Of a stretch of DNA of 64,000 nt, positions 1 to 8,635 are shown one piece after another. Position 1 is the first letter of the stretch. Every line of letters starts with the position of its first letter. The translations under genes were made by a program, and so were the position numbers. The DNA comes from CAWGHZ01 sp963775315 (GTDB taxonomy: Bacteria > Pseudomonadota > Alphaproteobacteria > MPNO01 > DASWLB01): assembly GCA_963775315.1 (NCBI GenBank), contig CAVZIN010000011.1:186001-250000 (forward strand), given 5' to 3'. The notes below the pieces were generated by a model, which did no database searches, was not told the origin of the DNA, and saw nothing but the letters and a program-made list of their open reading frames with translations.

Positions 1-303
1 GGCATCGAGCCGCGGGAACCAGCCCTGGCCGAAGCGCGGAGCGCGCGGCGCGGCCCCCGATGCCTCCACCTCGACGATGCGCTGGAAAGCGGGCGCCAGC
101 TTTTCGAGCCCCGCCAGAACCTGGCGGAACTCGCCCGCCCGGGCGGCGAACGCGGGCTCGATCTCGCGGTAGGTGGCGCGCGCGGCGTCGCTCTCGGCCT
201 CGCCGGCATAGCGGTGCGGGATGAAGAAGCCGCGCGGCGCAAGTCCCAGAACCGTGGAGAGCCCAAGGGCGAGCCGGCGCCGGCGCTCGCGAAGTCCCGT
301 CAA
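1..303 (-). CDS. Class I SAM-dependent methyltransferase, N-terminal part only (cut by window edge)
   Basis: Only the first 101 codons are inside the window; the rest lies off the left edge. The frame opens at a TTG at 303-301 that overlaps the TGA of the metallo-hydrolase upstream (TTGA), so the two are translationally coupled. The visible residues include RGFFIPHRYA at about 24-33, a helical stretch with Tyr and Phe anchors, and WFPRLDA at 95-101. I recognise this arrangement from alphaproteobacterial class I SAM-dependent methyltransferases, in which this N-terminal region precedes the Rossmann-type SAM-binding domain. The SAM motif itself is not visible, so the family is inferred from the N-terminus alone, and the substrate is unknown. 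Confidence 0.6.
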   Translation of the reverse strand, partial: MTGLRERRRRLALGLSTVLGLAPRGFFIPHRYAGEAESDAARATYREIEPAFAARAGEFRQVLAGLEKLAPAFQRIVEVEASGAAPRAPRFGQGWFPRLDA

Positions 304-1133
304 AGCGTCAGCGACTCGCCCTCGCGAGCGACGAAGGCGCCGGAGAAGCTTCGTTCCGCCGCGGCGCCGATGGCGTCCAGCACGTCGTCGTCGCGCGACG
401 GCTCGTGATGGAACAGTGCGACGCGCTTGACGTGCGCGCTGCGCGCCAGCCTGACGCCCTCCTCCCAGGTCGAGTGGCCCCAGCCGATGAAGTTCGGGAA
501 CTCGCCGTCGGTATAGGAGGAGTCATAGATCATCAGGTCCGCGCCCTCGATCAGCTCGAGGATGTTGCGGTCGGGCGCGCCGATCACGTGCTCGGTGTCG
601 GTGATGTAGCAGGCGGCCTTGCCGCCGTACTCGACGCGATAGCCGGTGGCGCGGTTCGGATGGTTGAGCGCGGTGGTCCGCACGGTGATGTCGCGGCGCG
701 GCTGCAGGGCGTCGCCGGCGATGAAGTCGTGGAAGTCGATATCGGCGTTGAAGATGTCGAGCGGCACCGGGAAAAGCGGGTCGGTCATGAAGCCGCGCAG
801 CACCGATTCAATCGTCCGCTCGGGCTTGAGATGCCCGGCCCAGACGCGGAACGAGTTGCGCGGGTTGAACACCGAGCCGAAGAAGGGCAGCCCGACCAGA
901 TGGTCGTAATGGGTGTGGCTCAGGAACAGGTCGGCCTCGACCGGACCGCCCGCCTCCAGGGCGATCCCCAGCTCGCGTATGCCCGAGCCCGCGTCGAAGA
1001 TCAGGAGATGCGGCCCGCAGCGCATCTCGACGCATGAGGTGTTGCCGCCATAGCGTGCGGTCGATGCGCCCGGCGCCGGGATGCTGCCGCGCACACCCCA
1101 GAACCGAACCGAGAACCCGGTGTGTTCGTTCAA
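300..1133 (-). CDS. MBL-fold metallo-hydrolase
   Basis: A protein of about 277 residues with the metallo-beta-lactamase fold. The N-terminus has FWGVRGSIPAPG followed by YGGNTSCVE, the usual opening of the RNase Z/PhnP-like branch. The metal-binding signature is SHTHYDHL, and later ligands sit in the YDSSY, GWGHST and LFHHEP segments. It is probably a cytoplasmic di-metal hydrolase, but the substrate cannot be told. An upstream GTG at 1172 would add 13 residues without homology. I prefer the TTG at 1133 because AGGAAAG lies about six bases before it and the conserved core then starts near residue 9. The downstream methyltransferase overlaps its stop, suggesting a two-gene operon. Confidence 0.8.
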   Translation of the reverse strand: MNEHTGFSVRFWGVRGSIPAPGASTARYGGNTSCVEMRCGPHLLIFDAGSGIRELGIALEAGGPVEADLFLSHTHYDHLVGLPFFGSVFNPRNSFRVWAGHLKPERTIESVLRGFMTDPLFPVPLDIFNADIDFHDFIAGDALQPRRDITVRTTALNHPNRATGYRVEYGGKAACYITDTEHVIGAPDRNILELIEGADLMIYDSSYTDGEFPNFIGWGHSTWEEGVRLARSAHVKRVALFHHEPSRDDDVLDAIGAAAERSFSGAFVAREGESLTL

Positions 1134-1428
1134 CGACGCTTTCCTCGGTGCCCCCCCGGTCGCGGCGCGCACGACGCCGTCCGGCGTTGTTCGTTGCGGC
1201 GTCGCCGCCGCGCCAAGACGCGCGTCGCGCGCACTAGCCGCTTAGACTTAAACCGTTTCCGCTCCGTTTTCCATATATCGAACCGATTGTTCCGAGTCGC
1301 GCCACGAATATCGGCCTTCCTCCGAACCCTTTCCCCCCGGGCCCGATGGCCTATACTGGCCGCATAACGACCCCGCCCGCCCCACGGGCGACAAAATCGC
1401 GTCGGAACGGCTTCAAATCGGAGGGAAT

Positions 1429-2397
1429 ATGTCCAAGAGACTCGTCTTGGCGGCGACGCTCGCCGCAACCGCGCTCGCCGCCTCGCCCATTGCGGCCCGC
1501 GCCGGGGATTCCATCGTGGTCGGCAAGGCCCAGGCCTTCGTCTGGGCCTTTCTGCCGGTCGATATCGGCGTCGACAAGGGAATCTTCAAAAAGCACGGGT
1601 TCGACAACGTCAAAATCGAGTCGTTCACTGGCGACGGCAAGATCCAGCAGGCGCTGATCGCCAAGAACATCGATTTCGCCCTGGCCGGCGGGTCGGGCAT
1701 GGTGTTCTCGGTCAAGGGCGCCACCGATCATGCGATCGCCGCGATCAACGGCCCGCCCCGCAGCCTCGCGGTCGGCGTCGGCTACGACTCGCCGGTCAAG
1801 AACATCGACCAGCTCAAGGGCAAGGTGTTCGGCGTCTCCAACATCGGCTCCCTCAGCGACTGGCTGGCCAAGCAGACGGCGGTCGCCCAGGGCTGGGGCC
1901 AGGACGGGATCAAGACCGTCGCGCTCGGCGGGCTGCAGGCCCGGGTCGCCGCGATCAAGACGCACCAGATCGACGCCATGATGATGGCGACCGACGTGAT
2001 CCTCAACCTGCAGGAAAAGAAGGTGCTGCGGCTCGTCTATAATTGCGGCGACGCCGTGCCGCATTTCATCACCCAGGTGATCGTCGCGCGCGACGACCTC
2101 ATCAAGAACAAGCCCGACATGGTGCGCCGCTTCCTCGCCGGCTGGTTCGAGACGGTCGACTACATGGCCCACCACGAAGCGGAGGCGAACAAGTTCGCGG
2201 TCCGCATCCTGAAGCGGTCGCCGACGGTCGCCAAGGAGGCCTACGAGGACGAGATGCCGATCATGTCGCGCGACGGCGCCTTCCCGCCCCGGGCCGTCGC
2301 GGTCATCAAGAAGTCGTTCGTCGAGATGGGCCACCTGAAGACCGAGCCCAAGGACGACCAGCTCTTCACCACCGCCTTCCTGCCGAAGAAGCAGTAG
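1429..2397 (+). CDS. ABC transporter substrate-binding protein (NMT1/SsuA-TauA-like)
   Basis: A 322-residue periplasmic binding protein. Residues 1-25 form a signal peptide with a hydrophobic alanine-rich core and an ARA-type cleavage region. The mature part has the NMT1/THI5-like pattern: an early segment ending in GVDKGIFKKHGF, then a Gly-Asp-Gly-Lys-Ile-Gln-Gln-Ala motif, and a two-lobe fold typical of proteins that bind small sulfonates, pyrimidine precursors or aromatics. A GGAGGG ribosome site precedes the ATG. No permease or ATPase gene is adjacent, so its transporter partner must lie elsewhere or it works alone. The ligand cannot be predicted from sequence. Confidence 0.82.
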   Translation: MSKRLVLAATLAATALAASPIAARAGDSIVVGKAQAFVWAFLPVDIGVDKGIFKKHGFDNVKIESFTGDGKIQQALIAKNIDFALAGGSGMVFSVKGATDHAIAAINGPPRSLAVGVGYDSPVKNIDQLKGKVFGVSNIGSLSDWLAKQTAVAQGWGQDGIKTVALGGLQARVAAIKTHQIDAMMMATDVILNLQEKKVLRLVYNCGDAVPHFITQVIVARDDLIKNKPDMVRRFLAGWFETVDYMAHHEAEANKFAVRILKRSPTVAKEAYEDEMPIMSRDGAFPPRAVAVIKKSFVEMGHLKTEPKDDQLFTTAFLPKKQ

Positions 2398-2418
2398 CGC
2401 CGTCCGGCGCCAGCCAGC

Positions 2419-3471
2419 CTAGCCCAGCCGCTCCGGGGATGTGCCCGGGGCGGCGGGCACTACGACCGGCGCGCCGGCAAGCCAGGGGCCCGATGCGTCG
2501 GCGAGGTGGTAGGCGACGGTCGCCACCGATCCGGCGGGCGGGGCCGCCACCACGCTGAGCGGGGCGGAGCCCACCTGAACCTCTGCCGTCGCGCTGACCA
2601 AGCGCACGCCGTTCGCGGCCGGCGCGGTCGACGCGGGTGTCGCGCCGGGGGCGAGGCGGGCCATCGCCGCCGCCGCCCATCCGTCCGCCGCGTCGCCCGC
2701 GCCCGCTTTGCGGCGGTCCACGGTGCGGGTCACCCGCACCCAGGCGCCCTTGTAGGCGACCGAGACGCGCACGGCGAACCGGCCGGCGAGCGGCGCATCG
2801 CCCTCGATCCGGGCGAGCCGCGCGTCGCGGGCGAGGTCCGGCGCGACGTTGACGATCACCTCCTCGGCGGCGTCGAGGCGCGCGGCGTTCTCGATGGCGG
2901 CGATCAGCCGGTCCGCCGTCTCCGGTCGCTCGGCGAGCGCGGCGTCGAGCGCACCGGCGCAGATTGCCGCAGCCCGGCGGGCAAGCGCGATCTCGGTCGC
3001 GTCCGCCGGGTGGCGGATCGCGGCGAACAGGGCCGAGGCGTCGACCAGCGCCGCTCCGCCGAGCCCTTCGGCGAGGGGCCGGCCGATCCCGCCCGGCAGC
3101 TTGGCGAGCTCCACCACCCCCACCCGCTTCGGCGCGCGCGCGGCAATCAGCCTGGCGGCGCCCGCTCCGATGTCGCCGGTCGAGACGATCTCGCCGACAT
3201 GGCCGGTCTCATGCACCCAGCCCGATACGCGCTTCGACAGCGCCGAGACCAGCTTCGTCTCGCCCTCGGGGAACACCACCAGCGCCGCCTGCGACCAGTA
3301 GGGCACGAAATGCGTCAGGAACGACACCGCCGCCGGGCGGGGGAAGTTCGTGTAGATCAGGAGGGCGCCCAGCCCGTCCTTCGCCATCGCCGCCTGGAGG
3401 CGGGCAAGCCGCGCCTCGAGCACCGCGACCGGCACCTCGTCCTGGTTCCAGCTCAATAGCCCGCGTCGCAT
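2419..3471 (-). CDS. Creatinase/aminopeptidase P N-terminal-like protein, probably non-catalytic M24 relative
   Basis: A 350-residue protein. Its first 130 or so residues match the creatinase/prolidase N-terminal domain: a leading helix RLARLQAAMAKDGLGALLIY, then a beta strand rich in Val and Phe. The second half has the helix typical before the pita-bread domain (ATEIALARRAAAICAGALDA). I cannot find the Asp-Asp-His-Glu-Glu metal ligands of M24 peptidases, nor the His-Gly-His-Gly motif. It lies 9 bases downstream of a second M24-family gene on the same strand, with GGAGGGG before its ATG, so the two are probably co-expressed. It may be a partner or pseudoenzyme subunit of that neighbour. No substrate can be named. 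Confidence 0.65.
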   Translation of the reverse strand: MRRGLLSWNQDEVPVAVLEARLARLQAAMAKDGLGALLIYTNFPRPAAVSFLTHFVPYWSQAALVVFPEGETKLVSALSKRVSGWVHETGHVGEIVSTGDIGAGAARLIAARAPKRVGVVELAKLPGGIGRPLAEGLGGAALVDASALFAAIRHPADATEIALARRAAAICAGALDAALAERPETADRLIAAIENAARLDAAEEVIVNVAPDLARDARLARIEGDAPLAGRFAVRVSVAYKGAWVRVTRTVDRRKAGAGDAADGWAAAAMARLAPGATPASTAPAANGVRLVSATAEVQVGSAPLSVVAAPPAGSVATVAYHLADASGPWLAGAPVVVPAAPGTSPERLG

Positions 3472-3480
3472 CGTCCCCTC

Positions 3481-4581
3481 CTACGCCGGAACCGACAGCA
3501 GCGTGCGCGGCGTGGTGGCGAGGCGGCGGAACCCGTCCTCGGTCACGATCAGCGTGTCGCCGAACACCATGTAGCCGACCTCCGGATGGTAGGTGTTGGG
3601 GTGGACGATCACCGCCGCGCCGGCCGGCAGCGCGACCTCCACTTCCTCCAGCAGATGCGGCTTGGAATCGGCGAACAGCCCCATCCCGTGGCCGCGCACC
3701 CGCGTGTACTCGCTGGTGCAGTAAATGCCGAGCCCGCGGGCGCGGAACACGTCGTTCTCGGCCCTGGCGACCGCGGCCGCCGTCGTCCCCGCGCGCAGCA
3801 CCGCCTCGCCCGCCGCGGCGGCGTCGATATAGACTTGGAAGGCGTCGCGCTGGGCCTTCGACGGCTCCCCGATTACCAAAGTGCGGCAGAGCTGGGCGTA
3901 GTATCCCTCGACGCACGGGGTGAGCTCGGTGGTCACCAGGTCGCCGACCTGCAGCACGCGCTCGCCCGCCGGGTGCATGCCGCGCACCTCCACCCCGCCC
4001 GAGCCCATGATCATGAAGTTCTCCGGACAGCCGGCGGCGCGGAAGAACGCCTCGATGTCGGCGATCAGCTCGTACTCGCGCCGTCCGGGCCGGGCCGCGT
4101 CCATGAAGGCGCGGTAGCCGCGGTCGGCGAGCGCGGCGGCGCGCGCGATGGCGCCGATCTCGGACGGCATTTTCGCGATCAGCAGCTTGTCCAGCATCGC
4201 CGTGGCGTCGCCGATGCGGGTCGTGTCGTCCTTCTGGCTGAGGCCGAACGGCACCAGCGTGCCGGGCGCCGAGGCGACGGACCGGTTGCCGAGCCGCTTC
4301 AGGTAGGCGCGCGCGGCGCCGACGATGTCGTCCGACGCCTCGACCGAAAGCGCCGGCGAAGCGACGGCGGCGCGCTCGGCCTCGCCGGGCGATTCCACGA
4401 ACAGGCGCGTTTCCGACGCGGTGACCACGGCCAGCGCGTCGCCCTCGACCGCGGCGAAATCGGTCGCGTAGCGCAGGTAGTCGGCCTGCCACGCATTGCC
4501 GAACAGCACCAGCGCATCGGTGCTGGCCTCTTCCATCGCCGCCCTCAGGCGTGCACTCCGTTCCTCGGCGATCGTTGCCAT
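3481..4581 (-). CDS. M24-family (Xaa-Pro peptidase/creatinase-like) protein
   Basis: A 366-residue protein of the pita-bread fold. The N-terminal creatinase-type domain covers about residues 1-130. The C-terminal domain shows VTTELTPCVEGYYAQLCRT, RGHGMGL and HPNTYHPEVGYMVFGDT, which are the positions of M24 metal ligands. The first ligand site reads Glu where catalytic prolidases have Asp, as in a branch of M24 proteins whose activity is unclear. I chose the ATG at 4581 because GGAAGG lies just before it; an in-frame extension to 4638 has no homology. It is followed by the shorter creatinase-like gene, so a two-subunit assembly is possible. Likely roles are dipeptide or N-methyl-amino-acid hydrolysis; this is inference. 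Confidence 0.78.
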   Translation of the reverse strand: MATIAEERSARLRAAMEEASTDALVLFGNAWQADYLRYATDFAAVEGDALAVVTASETRLFVESPGEAERAAVASPALSVEASDDIVGAARAYLKRLGNRSVASAPGTLVPFGLSQKDDTTRIGDATAMLDKLLIAKMPSEIGAIARAAALADRGYRAFMDAARPGRREYELIADIEAFFRAAGCPENFMIMGSGGVEVRGMHPAGERVLQVGDLVTTELTPCVEGYYAQLCRTLVIGEPSKAQRDAFQVYIDAAAAGEAVLRAGTTAAAVARAENDVFRARGLGIYCTSEYTRVRGHGMGLFADSKPHLLEEVEVALPAGAAVIVHPNTYHPEVGYMVFGDTLIVTEDGFRRLATTPRTLLSVPA

Positions 4582-4661
4582 TCCGTCCTTCCATCGGCGC
4601 GGTGAAGGGCCGCAAGGTTGGCGGTTGCGCGCGCGCAAGGCAAGGGGTAGCTGTCACCGCC

Positions 4662-5057
4662 ATGGGACTTTCGCGCGCCGCCGCCATCGCCATCGCCTTC
4701 GCCGCGCTCGCCGGACTCGCGGGCGTCGCGCTCGGCGCGTGGGCGGCGCACGGGCTCGCCCCGCAGCCGGCCGGTTGGGTTGAAACCGCCTCGCGCTACG
4801 CGCTGTGGCACGCGCTGGCGGCGATCGGGGCGGCGCTGCTCGCCGAGCGGTCGACGGGCTGGGGGCGACGCCTCGCGCTGCTCGCCGCGCTCGCTTTCCT
4901 CGTCGGGATCGCCGCGTTCTCCGGATCGCTCGTCTCTCTCGCCGTCGGCGGCTGGGGCGCTGCGGCGCCGGCGGGCGGGACGCTGATGATGGTCGGCTGG
5001 GCGCTCCTCGGCGTCGCGGGCCTCACCGCCGCCGGGGGTCAGGCCGCGTCGGGCTGA
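4662..5057 (+). CDS. DUF423 family small membrane protein
   Basis: A 131-residue inner-membrane protein with four hydrophobic segments at about residues 8-28, 45-65, 70-92 and 103-125. The pattern GVALGAWAAHGL, then an ASRYALWHALA segment, is the hallmark of the DUF423 (YgdD-like) family, whose function is unknown. The start at 4662 places the first membrane helix right at the N-terminus, as in relatives; a longer frame opening at 4551 would add 37 basic residues overlapping the divergent M24 gene. Its last 19 bases overlap the 3' end of the convergent TAXI gene. Confidence 0.85.
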   Translation: MGLSRAAAIAIAFAALAGLAGVALGAWAAHGLAPQPAGWVETASRYALWHALAAIGAALLAERSTGWGRRLALLAALAFLVGIAAFSGSLVSLAVGGWGAAAPAGGTLMMVGWALLGVAGLTAAGGQAASG

Positions 5058-6337
5058 CCCGATCTCGCCCGCAGCGCCAGCGCTCGGACGAAATCGATGT
5101 GCAGCCGCAGGTGATAGAGGCTGTCGGCGTAGCCGAGCGGCACGGCGAGCTTGCCCACAAGCTCCTGCATCCTGTCGAGCTGGGCCACCAGCTCCGCCAG
5201 GGCCGCATCGCCCGTTCCCGTCGCGCGCAGCCCCGCCTCCAGGGCACGAAGCTCGCGATACCGGCGCAGGATCTTGGCGCGCACCCGCCAGCGATAGAGC
5301 GGCGGGGCGAAGCGGACCAGCGGAATCAGCAGCGTGATCAGCGGCACCAGCATGATCGCGAGCCGGTTCACCAGATTCGCCCATTCGAACGGAAGGTAGC
5401 GGCGCAACAGCGTCGGGCCCGACTTGAGGTAGCGGCGCGCCTCGCCGCTCAGCTTCAGGTCGAGATAGTGCGACGAGGGGAACTGGTCGGGCGCACCGAA
5501 CAGACCGGGGGCGCGATTCACCGAGGTCGCCGCGTCGAGCAGGAGGTCGACGATCGCAGGGTGCAGGTCCGCGCGGGCGACCAGCGCCGCGGCCGGCGCG
5601 ATCAGCGTCACCGTCCTGGCCGGGATGTCGCGCGCCAGGTCGAGCACCCCCTCGGGCAGCGACACCGCCTCGAGGAAGCGGAAGCGGCGTGTGTAGGCGG
5701 CGGCGCGGGCGGCGCCGATCAGCGTCACGTTCGGCGCGCGCAGCAGCCGGTCCATCGACGCCGACGGCCGTCCCATCACGAAGAAGGCGGCGTCGATCCG
5801 GCCGGCGAGCAGGGCATCGGCGGCCTCGGCGCCGCCGAGCGGCCGCTCGTCTGCCTTGCTCGCGTCGATGCCGTTCGCGTCGAGAAGCTGCTGTGCGATG
5901 GCGCGGGTGCCGCTGCCCTCGGCGCCGATCGCGATGCGTTTTCCGGCGAGGCCCGAGAGGCGCGATATGCCCAGGTCCTTGCGCCCGAACAGCCAGACCG
6001 GCTCGAAGAACAGGCTGGCGAGCGCGCGAAGGTGGCGCACCTTCTTGCGGTCGGCGATGCCGCCCTGCACAAACGCCACGTCGACGCCGCCGGTCGGCGC
6101 CTGCAAAAGCGCGAGGTTCTCGACAGAGCCCTTGGTCTCCACGATCTCCAGCTTGACGCCGTTCTCCGCAAGGATGTCGCGGTATTGCTGGGCGTATTCC
6201 GCGTAGGCACCGTCGGCCGGGCCCGCCGCCATGCGCACCACGTGGGGCGGGATGGGCGCGACGAACTGGTATGCAACGACGAACCCCGCGATCGCGAGCA
6301 GGCTTAGCGGCAGATAGATCTTCAGCCAGTCCCACAT
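5039..6337 (-). CDS. TAXI-family TRAP transporter solute-binding protein, membrane anchored
   Basis: A 432-residue protein. Residues 5-25 are a hydrophobic anchor rather than a cleavable signal. The periplasmic domain begins with RMAAGPADGAYAEYAQQY, the TAXI pattern for binding C4-dicarboxylate or glutamate-like ligands, and includes the VDVAFVQGG core. A second hydrophobic stretch near residues 320-345 is followed by a basic, Arg-rich cytoplasmic-looking helix. That C-terminal extension is known in some TAXI proteins. No TRAP membrane subunit is nearby. It lies 4 bases downstream of the enolase-superfamily gene on the same strand, which hints that its ligand may be an acid handled by that enzyme; this is inference. 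Confidence 0.82.
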   Translation of the reverse strand: MWDWLKIYLPLSLLAIAGFVVAYQFVAPIPPHVVRMAAGPADGAYAEYAQQYRDILAENGVKLEIVETKGSVENLALLQAPTGGVDVAFVQGGIADRKKVRHLRALASLFFEPVWLFGRKDLGISRLSGLAGKRIAIGAEGSGTRAIAQQLLDANGIDASKADERPLGGAEAADALLAGRIDAAFFVMGRPSASMDRLLRAPNVTLIGAARAAAYTRRFRFLEAVSLPEGVLDLARDIPARTVTLIAPAAALVARADLHPAIVDLLLDAATSVNRAPGLFGAPDQFPSSHYLDLKLSGEARRYLKSGPTLLRRYLPFEWANLVNRLAIMLVPLITLLIPLVRFAPPLYRWRVRAKILRRYRELRALEAGLRATGTGDAALAELVAQLDRMQELVGKLAVPLGYADSLYHLRLHIDFVRALALRARSGQPDAA

Positions 6338-6341
6338 CGCC

Positions 6342-7532
6342 TTAGCCGCGCGGCCGCACGGGATGGGCGCGCACCGCCTCCTCGTTCACCTCGGCGCCCC
6401 AACCCGGGCCGGTGGGAAGCACCAGCTCGCCGTTCTCGACGACCGGCGCGGGCGTGACCAGCTCGTCCTTCCACGGCACGTCGTCGACCTCGTACTCCAT
6501 GATGCGGAAGTTCGGCACCGCGGCGCAGAAATGCGCGCTGATCAGCGTCGAGAGGTGGCCGGTGAAGTTGTGCGGCGCGACGTCCACCTCGTAGGCGTCG
6601 GCAAGCGCGGCGATGCGGAGCGACTCCCACATCCCGTTCCACAGCACGTCGACGATGGCGACGTCCTGCGCGTAGCCCGCGAGGAACGGCCGATACTCGC
6701 GAAGCCCGTGCAGCGATTTAAGCGAGGCGATCGGCGTCGCGGTCGACCGCCGGATCAGCGCCAGCGCCTCCGGGTCGTGGATGTCGATTTCCAGCCATTG
6801 CAGGGCGTAGGGCTCCACCGCCTTGGCGATGCGCAGGAACCCTTCGGTCCGCTGGTTGAAGTTGAGGTCGAGCTGGATGCCCATGTCGGGCCCCGCCGAG
6901 TTGCGGAAGGCCTCCAGCACCGCGCAGATCGAGGCGATGTAGCGGGCGGAGGGCCGGCGCTCCAGAAGGCCCGGCCCGGGGCGGAAGCCCGAGTTGAAGG
7001 CGGGCGCGGAGGGATCGAGGTTCAGCGGGTTGGTCTTCAGCGCCTTGAAGCCGCGCGCCACCACCTCCGCCCCCAGCTTCTTCACGTCGTCGAGGCTCCG
7101 CACCCCGCTCATGCCGAGGCGCTTCTCGAAAATCTCCGGCTGCCAGGCGCGGAACGAGGCGCAGTGCGACCAGTAGAGCCCCAGCCGGTCGCGCACCGGC
7201 CCCCCGAACAGGGCATAGACCGGCACGCCCAGCGCCCTCGCCTTGACGTCGAGGCAGGCGTTCTCGATGGCGGCGATCGCCTGGTGGTTGAGCCCGCCGG
7301 CCGCCTGGCGCGTCATGGCGCGCAGCGTGGCGCCGAGCCGTGCCACCGCCCTGGGGTCCGTGCCGATCACGTGCGGGGCGAATTTCTGAACGATCTCGGA
7401 GACGCCGCCCGCGCCGACCCCCTCGTTGAACTCCGACCAGCCGACGAGCCCTTCGTCTGTGGAGAGCTTGAGGAACGAGAACTTGCGCCAGCCCGCGTCG
7501 GCGTGCAGGTCCTCGATCTTGGTGATCTTCAT
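6342..7532 (-). CDS. Mandelate racemase/muconate lactonizing enzyme family protein (enolase superfamily)
   Basis: A 396-residue protein with the N-terminal capping domain (residues 1-120) and the TIM barrel of the enolase superfamily. Metal ligands can be seen at IQLDLNFN (Asp) and QWLEIDIHD (Glu). The place of the third ligand reads IASLKSLHG, with Lys272 where relatives have Glu. A candidate general-base His lies in VAPHNFTGH. GGAGGGGAAG precedes the ATG at 7532, so I reject a longer frame to 7586. The natural reaction of the family is proton abstraction next to a carboxylate (racemisation or dehydration of acid sugars). With Lys at a metal site the activity here is uncertain. It is upstream of and probably co-transcribed with the TAXI protein. 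Confidence 0.8.
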   Translation of the reverse strand: MKITKIEDLHADAGWRKFSFLKLSTDEGLVGWSEFNEGVGAGGVSEIVQKFAPHVIGTDPRAVARLGATLRAMTRQAAGGLNHQAIAAIENACLDVKARALGVPVYALFGGPVRDRLGLYWSHCASFRAWQPEIFEKRLGMSGVRSLDDVKKLGAEVVARGFKALKTNPLNLDPSAPAFNSGFRPGPGLLERRPSARYIASICAVLEAFRNSAGPDMGIQLDLNFNQRTEGFLRIAKAVEPYALQWLEIDIHDPEALALIRRSTATPIASLKSLHGLREYRPFLAGYAQDVAIVDVLWNGMWESLRIAALADAYEVDVAPHNFTGHLSTLISAHFCAAVPNFRIMEYEVDDVPWKDELVTPAPVVENGELVLPTGPGWGAEVNEEAVRAHPVRPRG

Positions 7533-7636
7533 CTTCCCCTCCCGCGCAACGAGTGTGCGGCGCGGCGCGCACGCTGGCAACCGCATCCTTGCGTGGCCCC
7601 TTGCGCCGGCCGCGACGGCGCGCGTAGCCTCCCGCC

Positions 7637-8491
7637 ATGGCTTTCGAAATCCGTCCGCTGACCGAAGGGTTCGGCGTCGAGGTGGTGGGGCTCGACCTCG
7701 CCCGGCCGATCGACGAGGCGACCTTCGCGGCGCTCCGCCGCGCCTGGTTCGAGCGCGCGGTCATCGTGTTCCGCGACCAGGCGCTGCCGCCGGACGCCCA
7801 GGCCGCGTTCAGCCGCCGGTTCGGCGAACTCCAGATCCACGTGCTGACGCAGTTCCAGCTTCCCGGCCATCCCGAGGTGCTGCTGCTGTCGAACGAGAAG
7901 CGGCCGGACGGAACGCCGGTCGGGTTCGAGGACGCCGGCCGCTATTGGCATTCCGACCTCTCCTACGACGCGCAGCCCTCGCTCGGCACCATGCTTTACG
8001 CCGTCGAGATCCCGCCCGAGGGCGGCGACACGCTGTTCGTCGACATGTACCGCGCCTATGACGCGCTGCCGGCCGCCACCAAGGCCCGCATCGGGGGGCG
8101 CTGCGCCTTCCACTCGTACGTGCGGAACTACGAGAAGAACGAGTCGCGGCCCGGCATCCGGCCCAAGCTCACCGAGGCGCAGAAGGCGCGGCTCGCCGAC
8201 GTGCGCCACCCGATCGTTCGCACCAACGAGGACACCGGCCGCCGCGCCCTCTACGTCAACCCGGGATTCACCTGGCGCGTGGACGGGATGGATGAGGCCG
8301 AGAGCCGGGCGCTGCTGGACGAGCTGTTCGCCCACAGCCTGAAGCCGGAGTTCCGCTATACCCATGTCTGGCGGCCCAACGATTTCCTCTGCTGGGACAA
8401 TCGCGGCACCATGCACCACGCGACGCTCTACGACCCGCGCCATCGCCGCCACATGCACCGGACGACGATCCGTGGCGCCCGCCCGTCCTGA
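7637..8491 (+). CDS. TauD/TfdA-family Fe(II)/2-oxoglutarate dioxygenase
   Basis: A 284-residue non-haem iron dioxygenase. The iron-binding triad is visible as HSD within RYWHSDLSYD and a distal His in GTMHHATLYD. An Arg in the C-terminal HRRHMHRTTIRG segment would bind 2-oxoglutarate. The N-terminus (PLTEGFGVEVVGLDL) is the standard TauD opening. Relatives hydroxylate taurine, alkyl sulfates, 2,4-D or similar acids, releasing sulfite or phenol. Which substrate is used here cannot be decided. It is divergent from the enolase-superfamily gene, about 105 bases apart, so both may share a control region. Confidence 0.87.
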   Translation: MAFEIRPLTEGFGVEVVGLDLARPIDEATFAALRRAWFERAVIVFRDQALPPDAQAAFSRRFGELQIHVLTQFQLPGHPEVLLLSNEKRPDGTPVGFEDAGRYWHSDLSYDAQPSLGTMLYAVEIPPEGGDTLFVDMYRAYDALPAATKARIGGRCAFHSYVRNYEKNESRPGIRPKLTEAQKARLADVRHPIVRTNEDTGRRALYVNPGFTWRVDGMDEAESRALLDELFAHSLKPEFRYTHVWRPNDFLCWDNRGTMHHATLYDPRHRRHMHRTTIRGARPS

Positions 8492-8501
8492 TCGCGGCCC
8501 T

Positions 8502-8528
8502 CCTAACGCCGGTTAGGGTTTCGCTAAC
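8502..8528. other. Overlapping short inverted repeats between two genes
   Basis: CCTAAC and GTTAGG are separated by GCCG, and the GTTAG of that arm is in turn mirrored by CTAAC seven bases later. The two alternative hairpins share one arm. There is no T-tract, so this is not a standard terminator. It lies just after the dioxygenase gene and ahead of the next gene; a regulator-binding site or a weak stop are both possible. Confidence 0.3.
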
Positions 8529-8635
8529 GACCTTTCGCCTAGTTTTCGGGCATGGAATGTTCGCGAATCGTTGCCTCGCCGCGCAAATCCGGCGATAGTG
8601 CCTGCAGTAGCAACACCGTGATGAACGGGGGGACC

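Noticed and set aside
4582..6335. Long minus-strand frame of 596 residues over the DUF423 and TAXI genes
   Set aside because: Arg/Gly/Ala shadow frame without domains; it overlaps the genuine DUF423 and TAXI genes.
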